Made by a program: the position numbers and the translations under genes
Shown: positions 1 to 6,880 of the stretch, one piece after another
How the letters are laid out: every line of letters begins with the position of its first letter
Numbering within the stretch: the stretch's first letter is position 1
From: an uncultured Bacilli bacterium
GTDB taxonomy: Bacteria; Bacillota_I; Bacilli_A; RF39; UBA660
DNA: 15,646 nucleotides
Direction: 5' to 3'
Assembly: GCA_944363805.1 (NCBI GenBank)
Contig: CALVVH010000030.1
Span: 1-15,646, forward strand
The notes under the pieces: generated by a model
Told to the model about the DNA's origin: nothing
Seen by the model: only the letters and a program-made list of their open reading frames with translations
Databases searched by the model: none

Positions 1-1554
1 TTATTCTTAGCAATTGTCTATGTTGCTAGTGCTGTATTTAGTTTCTTCCAACATTTCATTATGGCAACAGTATCCAACAATTTTGCTAAAGAACTTCGTA
101 GCAAAATCATAACTAAGATTAATAAATTACCACTTAGATACTTTGACCGTAATTCAACTGGTGATATCTTATCACGTGTAACTAACGATGTAGATACAGT
201 TGCCCAAACAATGTCTCAAAGTATTGGTTCTCTAGTTGGAGCAATTACCTTAGTAATCGGTAGTGTTTTAATGATGTTTGTTACCAATTGGATTCTTGCC
301 TTATGTGCAATTGTATCTAGTTTACTAGGCTTCTCAATTATGGCAGTCATCTTGAAAAAATCCCAAAAATATTTCGTTGAACGTCAAGAAGAACTTGGTA
401 ATATGAATGGCCATATTGAAGAAATTTACTCAGGACACAATGTCGTAAAAGTTTACAATGGTAAAAGAGAATCAGATGAAAAATTTGATAAATTAAATGA
501 TAAAGTATTTAATGCTATTCGTAAGAGTCAATTCTTATCTGGTCTTATGCAACCTATAATGATGTTTATTGGTAACTTCAGTTATGTAGTTGTCTGTGTT
601 GTTGGAGCAGTATTAGTAACAAATGATGTTATATCATTCGGAGTAATCGTTGCTTTCTTTGTATACGTTAGATTATTTACTAATCCATTATCACAAATTG
701 CTCAAGCTATGACTTCTTTGCAATCTGCAGCAGCAGCATCTGAAAGAATATTTGAATTCTTAGAAGAAGGCGAAATGAGTGATGAATCTAATTTAACTAA
801 AGTTCTAAAAAAAGAAGAAGTTAAAGGAAATGTCGAATTTGACCATGTTAAATTTGGCTATGATGAATCACGAATGATTATTAAAGACTTTTCTGCTAAA
901 GTTAAACCAGGACAAAAGATTGCTATCGTTGGTCCAACTGGTGCTGGAAAAACAACAATGGTTAATCTTCTCATGAAATTCTATGAAATAAATTCTGGGG
1001 ATATTAAAATCGATGGTGTATCAATTAATGAACTAAAAAGAGATAATATCCACGAGTTATTCACAATGGTTTTACAAGATACTTGGTTATTCAGTGGCAC
1101 AATTAGAGAAAACATCATTTATAATCAAGAAAATATATCTGATTACGAAATGAAGCAAGTTTGTAAAGTTGTTGGAGTAGATCATTTCATTAAGTCTCTA
1201 CCAAAATCTTATGATTCTTTAATTGAAGACAATGATTCTATTTCTTCCGGTCAAAAACAACTTATTACAATTGCCCGTGGTATGCTTGATAAGGCTCCAT
1301 TCTTAATTCTCGATGAAGCAACAAGTAATGTCGATACCCGTACTGAAGAATTAGTTCAAAAGGCTATGGATAAACTTATGGAAGGTAAAACATCATTTAT
1401 CATTGCCCACAGATTATCCACAATTAAAAATGCTGACTTAATTCTAGTCATGAATGAAGGAAACATTATTGAACAAGGTAACCACGAAGAACTTATGAAA
1501 CAAAATGGATTCTATGCTAACCTTTATAATTCCCAATTTGAGAAAGTTAGTTAA
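1..1554 (+). CDS. ABC exporter, fused membrane and ATPase domains (5' end cut off)
   Basis: The frame is open from base 1, so the gene starts upstream; the ATG at 61 is internal because hydrophobic coding sequence precedes it. Roughly the first 100 residues of a usual ~600-residue exporter are missing. Membrane helices are visible around 1-60, 223-352 and 547-680. The ATPase domain follows in order: Walker A GPTGAGKTT at 931-957, Q-loop Gln at 1075, a signature reading ISSGQ (not LSGGQ) at 1240-1254, Walker B ending in Asp-Glu at 1312-1317 with the catalytic Glu intact, and the H-loop His at 1408. This is the type IV (ABC-B, MsbA/LmrA/YheH-like) exporter family, which moves lipids, drugs or peptides outward as a homo- or heterodimer. 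The substrate cannot be told, and a partner subunit may lie upstream. A terminator begins directly after the stop codon. Confidence 0.93.
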   Translation, partial: LFLAIVYVASAVFSFFQHFIMATVSNNFAKELRSKIITKINKLPLRYFDRNSTGDILSRVTNDVDTVAQTMSQSIGSLVGAITLVIGSVLMMFVTNWILALCAIVSSLLGFSIMAVILKKSQKYFVERQEELGNMNGHIEEIYSGHNVVKVYNGKRESDEKFDKLNDKVFNAIRKSQFLSGLMQPIMMFIGNFSYVVVCVVGAVLVTNDVISFGVIVAFFVYVRLFTNPLSQIAQAMTSLQSAAAASERIFEFLEEGEMSDESNLTKVLKKEEVKGNVEFDHVKFGYDESRMIIKDFSAKVKPGQKIAIVGPTGAGKTTMVNLLMKFYEINSGDIKIDGVSINELKRDNIHELFTMVLQDTWLFSGTIRENIIYNQENISDYEMKQVCKVVGVDHFIKSLPKSYDSLIEDNDSISSGQKQLITIARGMLDKAPFLILDEATSNVDTRTEELVQKAMDKLMEGKTSFIIAHRLSTIKNADLILVMNEGNIIEQGNHEELMKQNGFYANLYNSQFEKVS

Positions 1555-1585
1555 GGAAGTGGACAAACATCGCTTCCTTTTTTTT
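1555..1585 (+). terminator. Intrinsic terminator of the ABC exporter gene
   Basis: An 8-bp stem, GGAAGTGG (1555-1562) against TCGCTTCC (1570-1577) with two G-T wobbles and loop ACAAACA, is followed by eight T (1578-1585). It starts on the base after the exporter stop codon. Only 33 bases separate it from the holin ATG, so some read-through probably feeds the next genes unless a promoter overlaps it. Confidence 0.8.
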
Positions 1586-1588
1586 ATG

Positions 1589-1607
1589 CCACCATATTAT
1601 ATAGTGG
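1589..1607. promoter_or_regulatory. 19-base near-palindrome overlapping the holin ribosome binding site
   Basis: CCAC-C-ATAT-T-ATAT-A-GTGG is symmetric about T1598, with one mismatched pair (C1593/A1603). Its right arm shares GG (1606-1607) with the GGAGG ribosome binding site (1606-1610) of the holin gene. It could be a repressor operator or a small RNA hairpin limiting translation. Function is inferred from position only. Confidence 0.45.
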
Positions 1608-1618
1608 AGGCAAGTTTT

Positions 1619-1912
1619 ATGAATATAGAAATTATTATGAGTTTAGTAACAATTGTTGTAACTTTTATTTTAGGGCTAATCGCCAAAAAAGCAACTTGGA
1701 TATCTGATCATATAATACCTATTCAAAATCTAATCATCGGTATAGTTGTTGCAATTATATATTATTTTATGACTAAAGATGTTTCAGTGACTATTGCTAT
1801 GTCTGGTATCATCGCCGGAGTTACTTATGATATCGTTAAAAATTTAAAAGCTCTAACAGATAATTCCAAAGATGATGAAGAAGTTGTTGATAAAGATGGG
1901 AGTGTTGGCTAA
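1619..1912 (+). CDS. Phage-type holin
   Basis: This 97-residue protein starts at ATG 1619 behind GGAGG (1606-1610, 8-base gap). The same frame is open farther upstream, but that part runs through the exporter gene and terminator and is not used. Two clear membrane helices lie at about residues 5-22 and 34-51, a third weaker one at about 57-74, and then an acidic charged tail. The layout and the Gly-rich third segment ending in a YDIVKN-like stretch resemble the Hol44/phage_holin_5_2 class of holins from phages of Firmicutes, which open the membrane so that endolysin reaches the wall. The last A of its TAA stop is the A of the ATG of the M23 endolysin gene, the usual holin-endolysin order. The holin call rests on topology plus this neighbour; a generic small membrane protein is the alternative. 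The tail is acidic, whereas many holins end in basic residues. Confidence 0.75.
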   Translation: MNIEIIMSLVTIVVTFILGLIAKKATWISDHIIPIQNLIIGIVVAIIYYFMTKDVSVTIAMSGIIAGVTYDIVKNLKALTDNSKDDEEVVDKDGSVG

Positions 1913-2862
1913 TGAATTATTTAATTTATCCAATTAAAATTATGAACATAACTCAAACATATAAAAATGATTTTTCTCATTCAAGACATACTGTTGGCAC
2001 ACCAAAAGATTATCCTATCGATGACAACTGTGGAGCTACCGGACCAAATGGCTATTTTTACTGTCCTTGTGATGCCATGACTGTAAAAAAAATATATGGT
2101 GTTGGCAGCAGTTCAACCAATGTTTTATGGCTAGAATCGACCACTCCTGTTATTACCCCGACATTTACTGATTATGTCACCATTATGATAGGTCATATCG
2201 AAGACGCAGAGCTAAATAAACTTAAAATTGGTCAAACATTTACTAGAAAAGAACCGATTGCTATCGAAGGCAAAGATGGTTATGCAACTGGTGAGCACTT
2301 TCATATCGTCGTTGGCCGAGGAAAATTTAAAGGATCAGGCTGGGTAAAAAATACTAATGATATTTGGGTTATCAACACCACCGGAGGATCAGTTAAACCC
2401 GAAGACGCTTTTTTCATCGATAATACATTTACTACTGTTAAAAATAGTGCAGGTCTAAATTTCTTAAATTTATATATCCCTGATATTGAAGAAGATGATT
2501 ATTACTATACAACTGCAGAATCCCTAAATATTCGTTTAGGACCAGGAACAAATTATAATGCTATCAACACCCTTCCTAAAAATAGTCGTATTCAAGTTCG
2601 TGAATTTATTAATAACTGGGCTAGAATCACAGATAAAGAATATGTTGCTAAAAATTATGTAACTAAAAAAGCACCTAGTAAATATTATGAAACTAAATCG
2701 ACAACTGCTGATTTTCTCAATGTTCGCAGTAAACCAGCTGGAACAATTTTAAAAGTTAAAGCACCACTTCCTAAAGGAACAACTGTTGCAGTGATGGAAG
2801 AAAAAAATGGTTGGATTAAAATAAATAAAAATCGATATGTCTATGCTACTTATATAAAATAA
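1912..2862 (+). CDS. Phage-type endolysin: M23 peptidase with two SH3 wall-binding domains
   Basis: The protein has 316 residues and no signal peptide, as expected for an enzyme released through a holin. An M23 (lysostaphin/LytM-like) zinc peptidase fills residues 1-175. Likely zinc or catalytic residues are His23 or His26, Asp37 of the DYPID motif, His95, and the HxH motif His129-Phe-His131 inside ATGEHFH. The stretch around GYFYCPCD (47-54) and the KFKGSGW region (138-144) match my memory of M23 endolysins of phages of gut Firmicutes. Two bacterial SH3 domains follow, about residues 197-251 and 258-316, each with the LN(I/V)R(L/S) start typical of SH3b; these bind peptidoglycan. The expected reaction is cleavage of peptide cross-bridges in the wall. 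It overlaps the holin gene by one base (1912). No terminator is visible behind it. Confidence 0.9.
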   Translation: MNYLIYPIKIMNITQTYKNDFSHSRHTVGTPKDYPIDDNCGATGPNGYFYCPCDAMTVKKIYGVGSSSTNVLWLESTTPVITPTFTDYVTIMIGHIEDAELNKLKIGQTFTRKEPIAIEGKDGYATGEHFHIVVGRGKFKGSGWVKNTNDIWVINTTGGSVKPEDAFFIDNTFTTVKNSAGLNFLNLYIPDIEEDDYYYTTAESLNIRLGPGTNYNAINTLPKNSRIQVREFINNWARITDKEYVAKNYVTKKAPSKYYETKSTTADFLNVRSKPAGTILKVKAPLPKGTTVAVMEEKNGWIKINKNRYVYATYIK

Positions 2863-2891
2863 TTGCTAAAGTTTAAATTTTATTATAAAAT
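2863..2891 (+). promoter_or_regulatory. Possible weak promoter before the PH-domain gene
   Basis: TTGCTA (2863-2868) and TAAAAT (2886-2891) are 17 bases apart. The start point would fall almost on the ribosome binding site (2898-2903), giving a nearly leaderless message, which argues against it; AT-rich spacers give such matches by chance. Confidence 0.25.
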
Positions 2892-2908
2892 ATATTTAGG
2901 TGATAAGT

Positions 2909-3352
2909 ATGGGACGTGTATACGATTTAGCCTTGAAATTTCAAAGAAAACATCCAGGAGGAGTAGTATGGCGCTTGAAAAAGCACTGTGATGTAGTTGA
3001 AAAACATTTAAATCCTGGTGAAGAAGTGCTATTCGTTTTTGGTGGCCAAAAAAATACTAACATATATGAATTATTTTTTAGTTGTGTTGTTGTGCTTACT
3101 AACAAAAGAATATTAATAGGTCAAAAAAGAGTAGTATTTGGCTATTTTCTAAGTTCAATTACTCCTGATATGTATAACGATTTGTTAGTATATCAAGGCC
3201 TTATCTGGGGAAAAGTGACCATTGATACTGTCAAGGAAAAAGTAGTAATATCCAATTTACCTAAATCAGGTCTAGATGACATTGAAACTAATATAAGTGA
3301 ACTTATGATGAACGAAAAACAAAAGTACGTTCACACTGACATTTTTAAATAA
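2909..3352 (+). CDS. Small bacterial PH-domain protein (YokE-like)
   Basis: The chosen start is ATG 2909, five bases after AGGTGA (2898-2903); the in-frame GTG at 2900 lies inside that ribosome binding site. The product has 147 residues, no signal peptide and no membrane helix. After a basic N-terminus (residues 1-32, with several Lys/Arg/His), residues ~33-137 show the bacterial PH pattern: LNPGEEVLFVFGGQ, a hydrophobic strand, then VVLTNKRILIG and strand-rich sequence ending in a C-terminal helix. The VLTNKR(I/L) motif is characteristic of the bPH/YokE families, whose functions are mostly unknown; some probably bind membranes or partner proteins. It follows the endolysin gene by 46 bases, and the next gene starts two bases after its stop, suggesting co-expression. 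The domain call is good; the role is unknown. Confidence 0.72.
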   Translation: MGRVYDLALKFQRKHPGGVVWRLKKHCDVVEKHLNPGEEVLFVFGGQKNTNIYELFFSCVVVLTNKRILIGQKRVVFGYFLSSITPDMYNDLLVYQGLIWGKVTIDTVKEKVVISNLPKSGLDDIETNISELMMNEKQKYVHTDIFK

Positions 3353-3354
3353 TT

Positions 3355-4419
3355 ATGAAAAAGCATGTAGTATTAATAATAACTCTAATTCTTTTATTCA
3401 GTATATTTATCTATTTTTATCTAAGAAAAGTTGATTATGAACTTGAATACACTGTTGGTGATGCTCAAATAATGGAAAGGTATGATAAATCTCAAGCTAG
3501 TTATTATTTTAATGTAACTTATAAAAACCATTATTACGAACTTGTTTCCTTAGATGATTATACCAATAAACGTAAATTAATAACAGACATTGCTATTACG
3601 GAAAATGATACAGAAACATGTCTCGACTTTACAACTAGCGAAATAAAACTCTATAGTATTTGTTCTAATGGTAACGACTATTATGTTGCTAACATTGATT
3701 CTCAAGCCGAATTTAAAGCAAAATCATCTTATAAAAACATTAATATTTCTTCACTCGATGATAAGACTTATCTTCTTTGGAATTATCATGATTTTATATA
3801 TTTAAATGATACTACTCAAAAGACTTTGACTTTATTCTCTAAGGATATATATAATCTTTCTTTAATCTATGCCTTTGATAATTATCTTTTAATTCCTGAT
3901 TATGAACAGGACTATCTTTTTGATAAGTTATATGTTATCAACACTAATAAAGCTCGTACCTCAACAATCGATTTACGTTTTGATGTTTATTTTAACAGTT
4001 ATTTCTTAGGCCACGATAAAGCCAATGTCTACTTATATGATTTAAAAGAAAATCAAGAGTTTTATATCGATTTAAACAAAGAAGAAATATATACTAGCAA
4101 AAATCAAATATTAGTAAATGGTGATTGGGAAAGCATAAGCACTCAAAAATTCCAAAATGAAAAACCGCTTTTTCATAGTGATAAAAACATATCATTTTTC
4201 TTAGAAGATAATAAAATATATCTAAGTATTCCTAATGGGGAAACTAAAACACTAATATCGAATCGGGAAATAAGTGAACTAGTCTCTACCGACGGGTTAA
4301 ATGTTTATTACATTGCTGGCAATATTCTTTATAAATATAATCCGTTCTCTGGTGAAGAAGCTTTACTTCAATATTCAGAGTGGAACTTTAATCATCAAAA
4401 CATGGTATTCATATTTTAA
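3355..4419 (+). CDS. Signal-anchored extracellular protein of unknown function
   Basis: I do not recognise this 354-residue protein. An N-terminal helix at residues ~5-23 after MKKH looks like an uncleaved signal anchor, with no lipobox Cys and no clear cleavage site. The remaining ~330 residues would lie outside the cell. They are rich in short beta-strand stretches, Tyr, Asn and Asp, with repeated phrases such as DKTYLLWNYHD, DNYLLIPDYEQD and KANVYLYDLKENQE. That is compatible with a degenerate beta-propeller or TolB/YncE-like fold, but no blade motif is clear. Two cysteines (89 and 103) could form a disulfide. The ATG sits two bases after the stop of the PH-domain gene and has no good ribosome binding site of its own, so translation is probably coupled to that gene. 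Confidence 0.6.
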   Translation: MKKHVVLIITLILLFSIFIYFYLRKVDYELEYTVGDAQIMERYDKSQASYYFNVTYKNHYYELVSLDDYTNKRKLITDIAITENDTETCLDFTTSEIKLYSICSNGNDYYVANIDSQAEFKAKSSYKNINISSLDDKTYLLWNYHDFIYLNDTTQKTLTLFSKDIYNLSLIYAFDNYLLIPDYEQDYLFDKLYVINTNKARTSTIDLRFDVYFNSYFLGHDKANVYLYDLKENQEFYIDLNKEEIYTSKNQILVNGDWESISTQKFQNEKPLFHSDKNISFFLEDNKIYLSIPNGETKTLISNREISELVSTDGLNVYYIAGNILYKYNPFSGEEALLQYSEWNFNHQNMVFIF

Positions 4420-4472
4420 AGTTTATTAACCAATTTTGCCTATTATCATATCCTATATTAGGAGTGGTAAAA

Positions 4473-4922
4473 ATGTATGATAAGTATACGGTAAAAGCTA
4501 ACGATACCTTGCAATCAATTGCTAATAAATTTAATACTAAATCGGAAATTTTGATGGATATTAATAATATCTATTTTCCAGATGAATTACGTGCAGATAT
4601 GGAAATAATAGTTCCGAAAAATAAAGAACAATATTTTACTGTTTACACTATTGAATCAGGTGATTCTCTTTACAAAATAGCTCAAAAATATAATATTAAT
4701 CCAACACTATTAGCTAGTTTAAATGGTCTTAACATGGATGATTATATTTATCCAAATCAACAAATATTGGTTCCTAAAAGTGGTTACAGTTACTACATTA
4801 CTGCTGAAGGAGATACCTTGGATACTGTAGCTAATATATTTAAAATTTCCAAATTAGACTTATTAAATCAAAATGAAACAATTTATTTATTAAAAGACCA
4901 AGTACTTGTAACTAAAAGATAA
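4473..4922 (+). CDS. Triple-LysM protein without catalytic domain
   Basis: The start is ATG 4473, eight bases after AGGAG (4460-4464); an in-frame GTG at 4464 overlaps that site and is unlikely. The product has 149 residues made almost entirely of three LysM modules: about 5-48, 56-101 and 107-146. Each opens with Y-T/I then GD(S/T)L or NDTL, and the first two close with (I/L)VP. LysM domains bind N-acetylglucosamine polymers such as peptidoglycan. No signal peptide or membrane helix is present, so export must use another route (lysis, a holin or an ABC exporter), or the protein acts inside, as LysM proteins do in some spore-coat assemblies. The third repeat is the most divergent. A strong terminator follows immediately. 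The domain assignment is firm; location and role are inferred. Confidence 0.85.
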   Translation: MYDKYTVKANDTLQSIANKFNTKSEILMDINNIYFPDELRADMEIIVPKNKEQYFTVYTIESGDSLYKIAQKYNINPTLLASLNGLNMDDYIYPNQQILVPKSGYSYYITAEGDTLDTVANIFKISKLDLLNQNETIYLLKDQVLVTKR

Positions 4923-4950
4923 AAATATGGCTAGGCACCATATTTTTTTT
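4923..4950 (+). terminator. Intrinsic terminator after the LysM gene
   Basis: AAATATGG (4923-4930) pairs with CCATATTT (4938-4945) around loop CTAGGCA. The right arm runs into eight T (4943-4950). It begins on the base after the LysM stop codon. Confidence 0.85.
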
Positions 4951-4960
4951 GTGGTAAAAT
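4932..4960 (+). promoter_or_regulatory. Likely promoter of the 534-residue membrane protein gene, embedded in the terminator
   Basis: TAGGCA (4932-4937, four of six bases of TTGACA) lies in the terminator loop. After a 17-base gap comes an extended -10, TGG-TAAAAT (4952-4960). The ribosome binding site AAGGGTG and ATG 4985 follow at a suitable distance. Confidence 0.5.
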
Positions 4961-4984
4961 AATGATAGAAAAGGGTGCGATAGT

Positions 4985-6589
4985 ATGATTTTAAAAAAGC
5001 CATATGGTTTCTTAATCAAACGTTTTAGAATTATTCATATTATTTTAACAATTCTTACTATCTTTATTGCTGTTAGTTCACGTAATATCATTTCCTTTTT
5101 TAGAAGATTTATTAGCAGTGGTTATTCAGTAACTGTTGTTGATAATATGGCTTCTCAATATATAAACTGGTCAATATATTTAATTATTATTTTGGTAATA
5201 ACAATTTTAATTGCCATATATATATTGTTGCGAACCAAGAAAAAACCCCACAAAATTTATATGGCTGCAATTATTTATTATATAATTCTTTTTATCGGAA
5301 TTATAATTGCTTCTTTTTTGATAGATAGCTTGAGTGAAAGCCTATGGTCAACAGCAGCTGCTAGAACTTACCGTGATATTGCCCAGATCATTTACTATCC
5401 CCAATTTTTCTTTATAATTGTTCTAGGCTTACGAGCTTTAGGGTTTAACGTTAAACAATTTGACTTTAAAAATGACTTAAAAGAATTAGAAATAACTGAT
5501 GAAGATTCCGAAGAAGTCGAATTAAATATCAATTTTCAAACTTATAAAGCAGAAAGATTTATTCGGAGATTTATACGAGAAATTTATTACTATTATTTGG
5601 AAAACAAATTAATATTTACCATAATTTTTGTAATAATTATCGTAATAGCAGTATTTACTTTCTTTAAAGGATATGAAAAGATACGATATACATATGATGA
5701 AGGAGAAAGCTTTAATTACAATGGTTTTCAAATAAATATTACGGATAGCATTTTAACTAATGTCGATCTAGCAGGCAACCAAATCGTCGAAGACCGATAC
5801 TATTTAGTTATCAAAATGAACATTACTAACAATAATCGTAATAATGCTAAGTTAGATTATAATAATTTGAAAATATATCTGGGCGGAGATTATATAAATC
5901 CTTCCTTAGATATAGGAAATCATTTCTTAGATTATGGCACGCCATTTATGGGAAGAGAATTAAGCGCAGGTCAATCTAGTACCTATATAATTCCTTATAT
6001 TTTGACAGAAAATCAAGTGCATAATGATTATCGTATTACAATTTATACAGGGGCTGCTGAAAAATCTAAAGATTTTTTAGCCACTACAATTAATGTCAAT
6101 TTGCATCCAGCGAGGATGTTTGATGTTGAAGTAGTGAGAAACGCTAAGTTGAATGAAGAAGTATCATTTTCTAGTACCTTACTAGATAATACATCTTTGA
6201 CTATAAAAAGTGCTACAATTGCTAGAAGATATGAATATACCTATGAAAGTTGCTATCGTGAATCTTGTAGAACTTATACCGGTTTAGTACTAGCCAATAA
6301 TTCAGCCCAAACAAGTCAAACGCTACTTATAATGGACTATGACTTTGTCATCGATGAAGAAACTGCCGCATATCAAAATATCAATAACATTAAAGCTTTT
6401 GCTGATCATTTCATCACTTTAGAATATTTACAAAACGATGAATATCACGAGACTAATATTTTCAATGTTACTCCAACAAGAGTAAATGATAAATTGATTT
6501 TTCAAGTACCTGTAACAGTTGAAGCTTCTGAAGAAGTCAACCTTCTAATAACCATAAGAAATCGTTGTTATAAAATAAGAATAAAATAA
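4985..6589 (+). CDS. Five-helix membrane protein with large C-terminal extracellular domain, unknown function
   Basis: I do not recognise this 534-residue protein. ATG 4985 follows AAGGGTG (4971-4977). Membrane helices are predicted by eye at about residues 15-32, 62-82, 92-113, 137-153 and 209-228. A cytoplasmic acidic/basic linker (about 154-205) separates helices 4 and 5. Residues ~230-534 form one large domain of beta-rich sequence. Its first half (ESFNYNGFQINITDS, then a strand reading YYLVIKMNITNN) resembles Ig-like DUF4352-type domains found outside Gram-positive cells; this is a resemblance only. ESCYRESC (421-428) holds a CxxxxC pair that could form a disulfide, consistent with an outside location. 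It is a single-gene unit with its own likely promoter and a terminator just after the stop. A sensor, channel regulator or scaffold role is possible, but nothing in the sequence decides. Confidence 0.6.
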   Translation: MILKKPYGFLIKRFRIIHIILTILTIFIAVSSRNIISFFRRFISSGYSVTVVDNMASQYINWSIYLIIILVITILIAIYILLRTKKKPHKIYMAAIIYYIILFIGIIIASFLIDSLSESLWSTAAARTYRDIAQIIYYPQFFFIIVLGLRALGFNVKQFDFKNDLKELEITDEDSEEVELNINFQTYKAERFIRRFIREIYYYYLENKLIFTIIFVIIIVIAVFTFFKGYEKIRYTYDEGESFNYNGFQINITDSILTNVDLAGNQIVEDRYYLVIKMNITNNNRNNAKLDYNNLKIYLGGDYINPSLDIGNHFLDYGTPFMGRELSAGQSSTYIIPYILTENQVHNDYRITIYTGAAEKSKDFLATTINVNLHPARMFDVEVVRNAKLNEEVSFSSTLLDNTSLTIKSATIARRYEYTYESCYRESCRTYTGLVLANNSAQTSQTLLIMDYDFVIDEETAAYQNINNIKAFADHFITLEYLQNDEYHETNIFNVTPTRVNDKLIFQVPVTVEASEEVNLLITIRNRCYKIRIK

Positions 6590-6592
6590 AAA

Positions 6593-6624
6593 CCTAATTC
6601 TATTAATGTGAATTAGGCTTTTTT
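6593..6624 (+). terminator. Intrinsic terminator after the 534-residue membrane protein gene
   Basis: CCTAATTC (6593-6600) pairs perfectly with GAATTAGG (6610-6617) around loop TATTAATGT. One C and six T follow (6619-6624). It starts three bases after the gene ends. Confidence 0.85.
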
Positions 6625-6720
6625 CATCTCAAAGAAAATTGCATTAATTAACAAATAAATAAAATTAATACCATAAATGTTTTATGAAATACACTAAAAA
6701 ACATTATTGTTTTTTAACAT
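6625..6720. other. AT-rich spacer without gene, containing an A/T hairpin
   Basis: I see no coding frame here. The only structure is AAAAAACA (6696-6703) against TGTTTTTT (6708-6715) with loop TTAT. It could act as a weak terminator on either strand, but it may simply reflect base composition. Confidence 0.4.
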
Positions 6721-6723
6721 AAT

Positions 6724-6746
6724 AAAAGAGTCAAATAATTGACTCT
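6724..6746 (-). terminator. Hairpin terminator of the tRNA-Cys gene
   Basis: AGAGTCAA (6727-6734) and TTGACTCT (6739-6746) form a perfect 8-bp stem with loop ATAA. Read on the minus strand, it lies 16 bases beyond the tRNA 3' end and runs into TTTT. On the + strand ATTTTTATTT follows, so it may work both ways. Confidence 0.6.
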
Positions 6747-6761
6747 ATTTTTATTTAAAAT

Positions 6762-6836
6762 TGGAGGAACCGGCCGGATTTGAACCGGCGATCAAGGTGT
6801 TGCAGACCTACGCCTTAGCCACTTGGCTACGGTTCC
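6762..6836 (-). tRNA. trnC: tRNA-Cys (anticodon GCA)
   Basis: Read on the minus strand, the gene has a 7-bp acceptor stem GGAACCG/CGGTTCC and a D-arm GCCAAGTGGCTAAGGC. The anticodon loop CTGCAAC has U33 and anticodon GCA, and the T-arm has GGTTCAAAT. Discriminator U73, a Cys identity element, and an encoded CCA (6762-6764) complete it. The anticodon stem resembles the usual Firmicute tRNA-Cys except for a T-T pair at its top. It is the only minus-strand gene in the window and has its own promoter and hairpin terminator. Confidence 0.96.
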
Positions 6837-6851
6837 ATGTGCTTTAATTTT

Positions 6852-6880
6852 AATATAAAATAGGCTAAAAGTAAAGTCTA
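6852..6880 (-). promoter_or_regulatory. Promoter of tRNA-Cys
   Basis: On the minus strand, TAGACT (6880-6875) is followed after 17 bases by TATATT (6857-6852). The start point would fall a few bases before the mature tRNA 5' end at 6836. Confidence 0.6.

Noticed and set aside
1505..1618. Upstream extension of the holin frame
   Set aside because: It runs through the end of the exporter gene and the terminator, and the strong GGAGG lies before ATG 1619.
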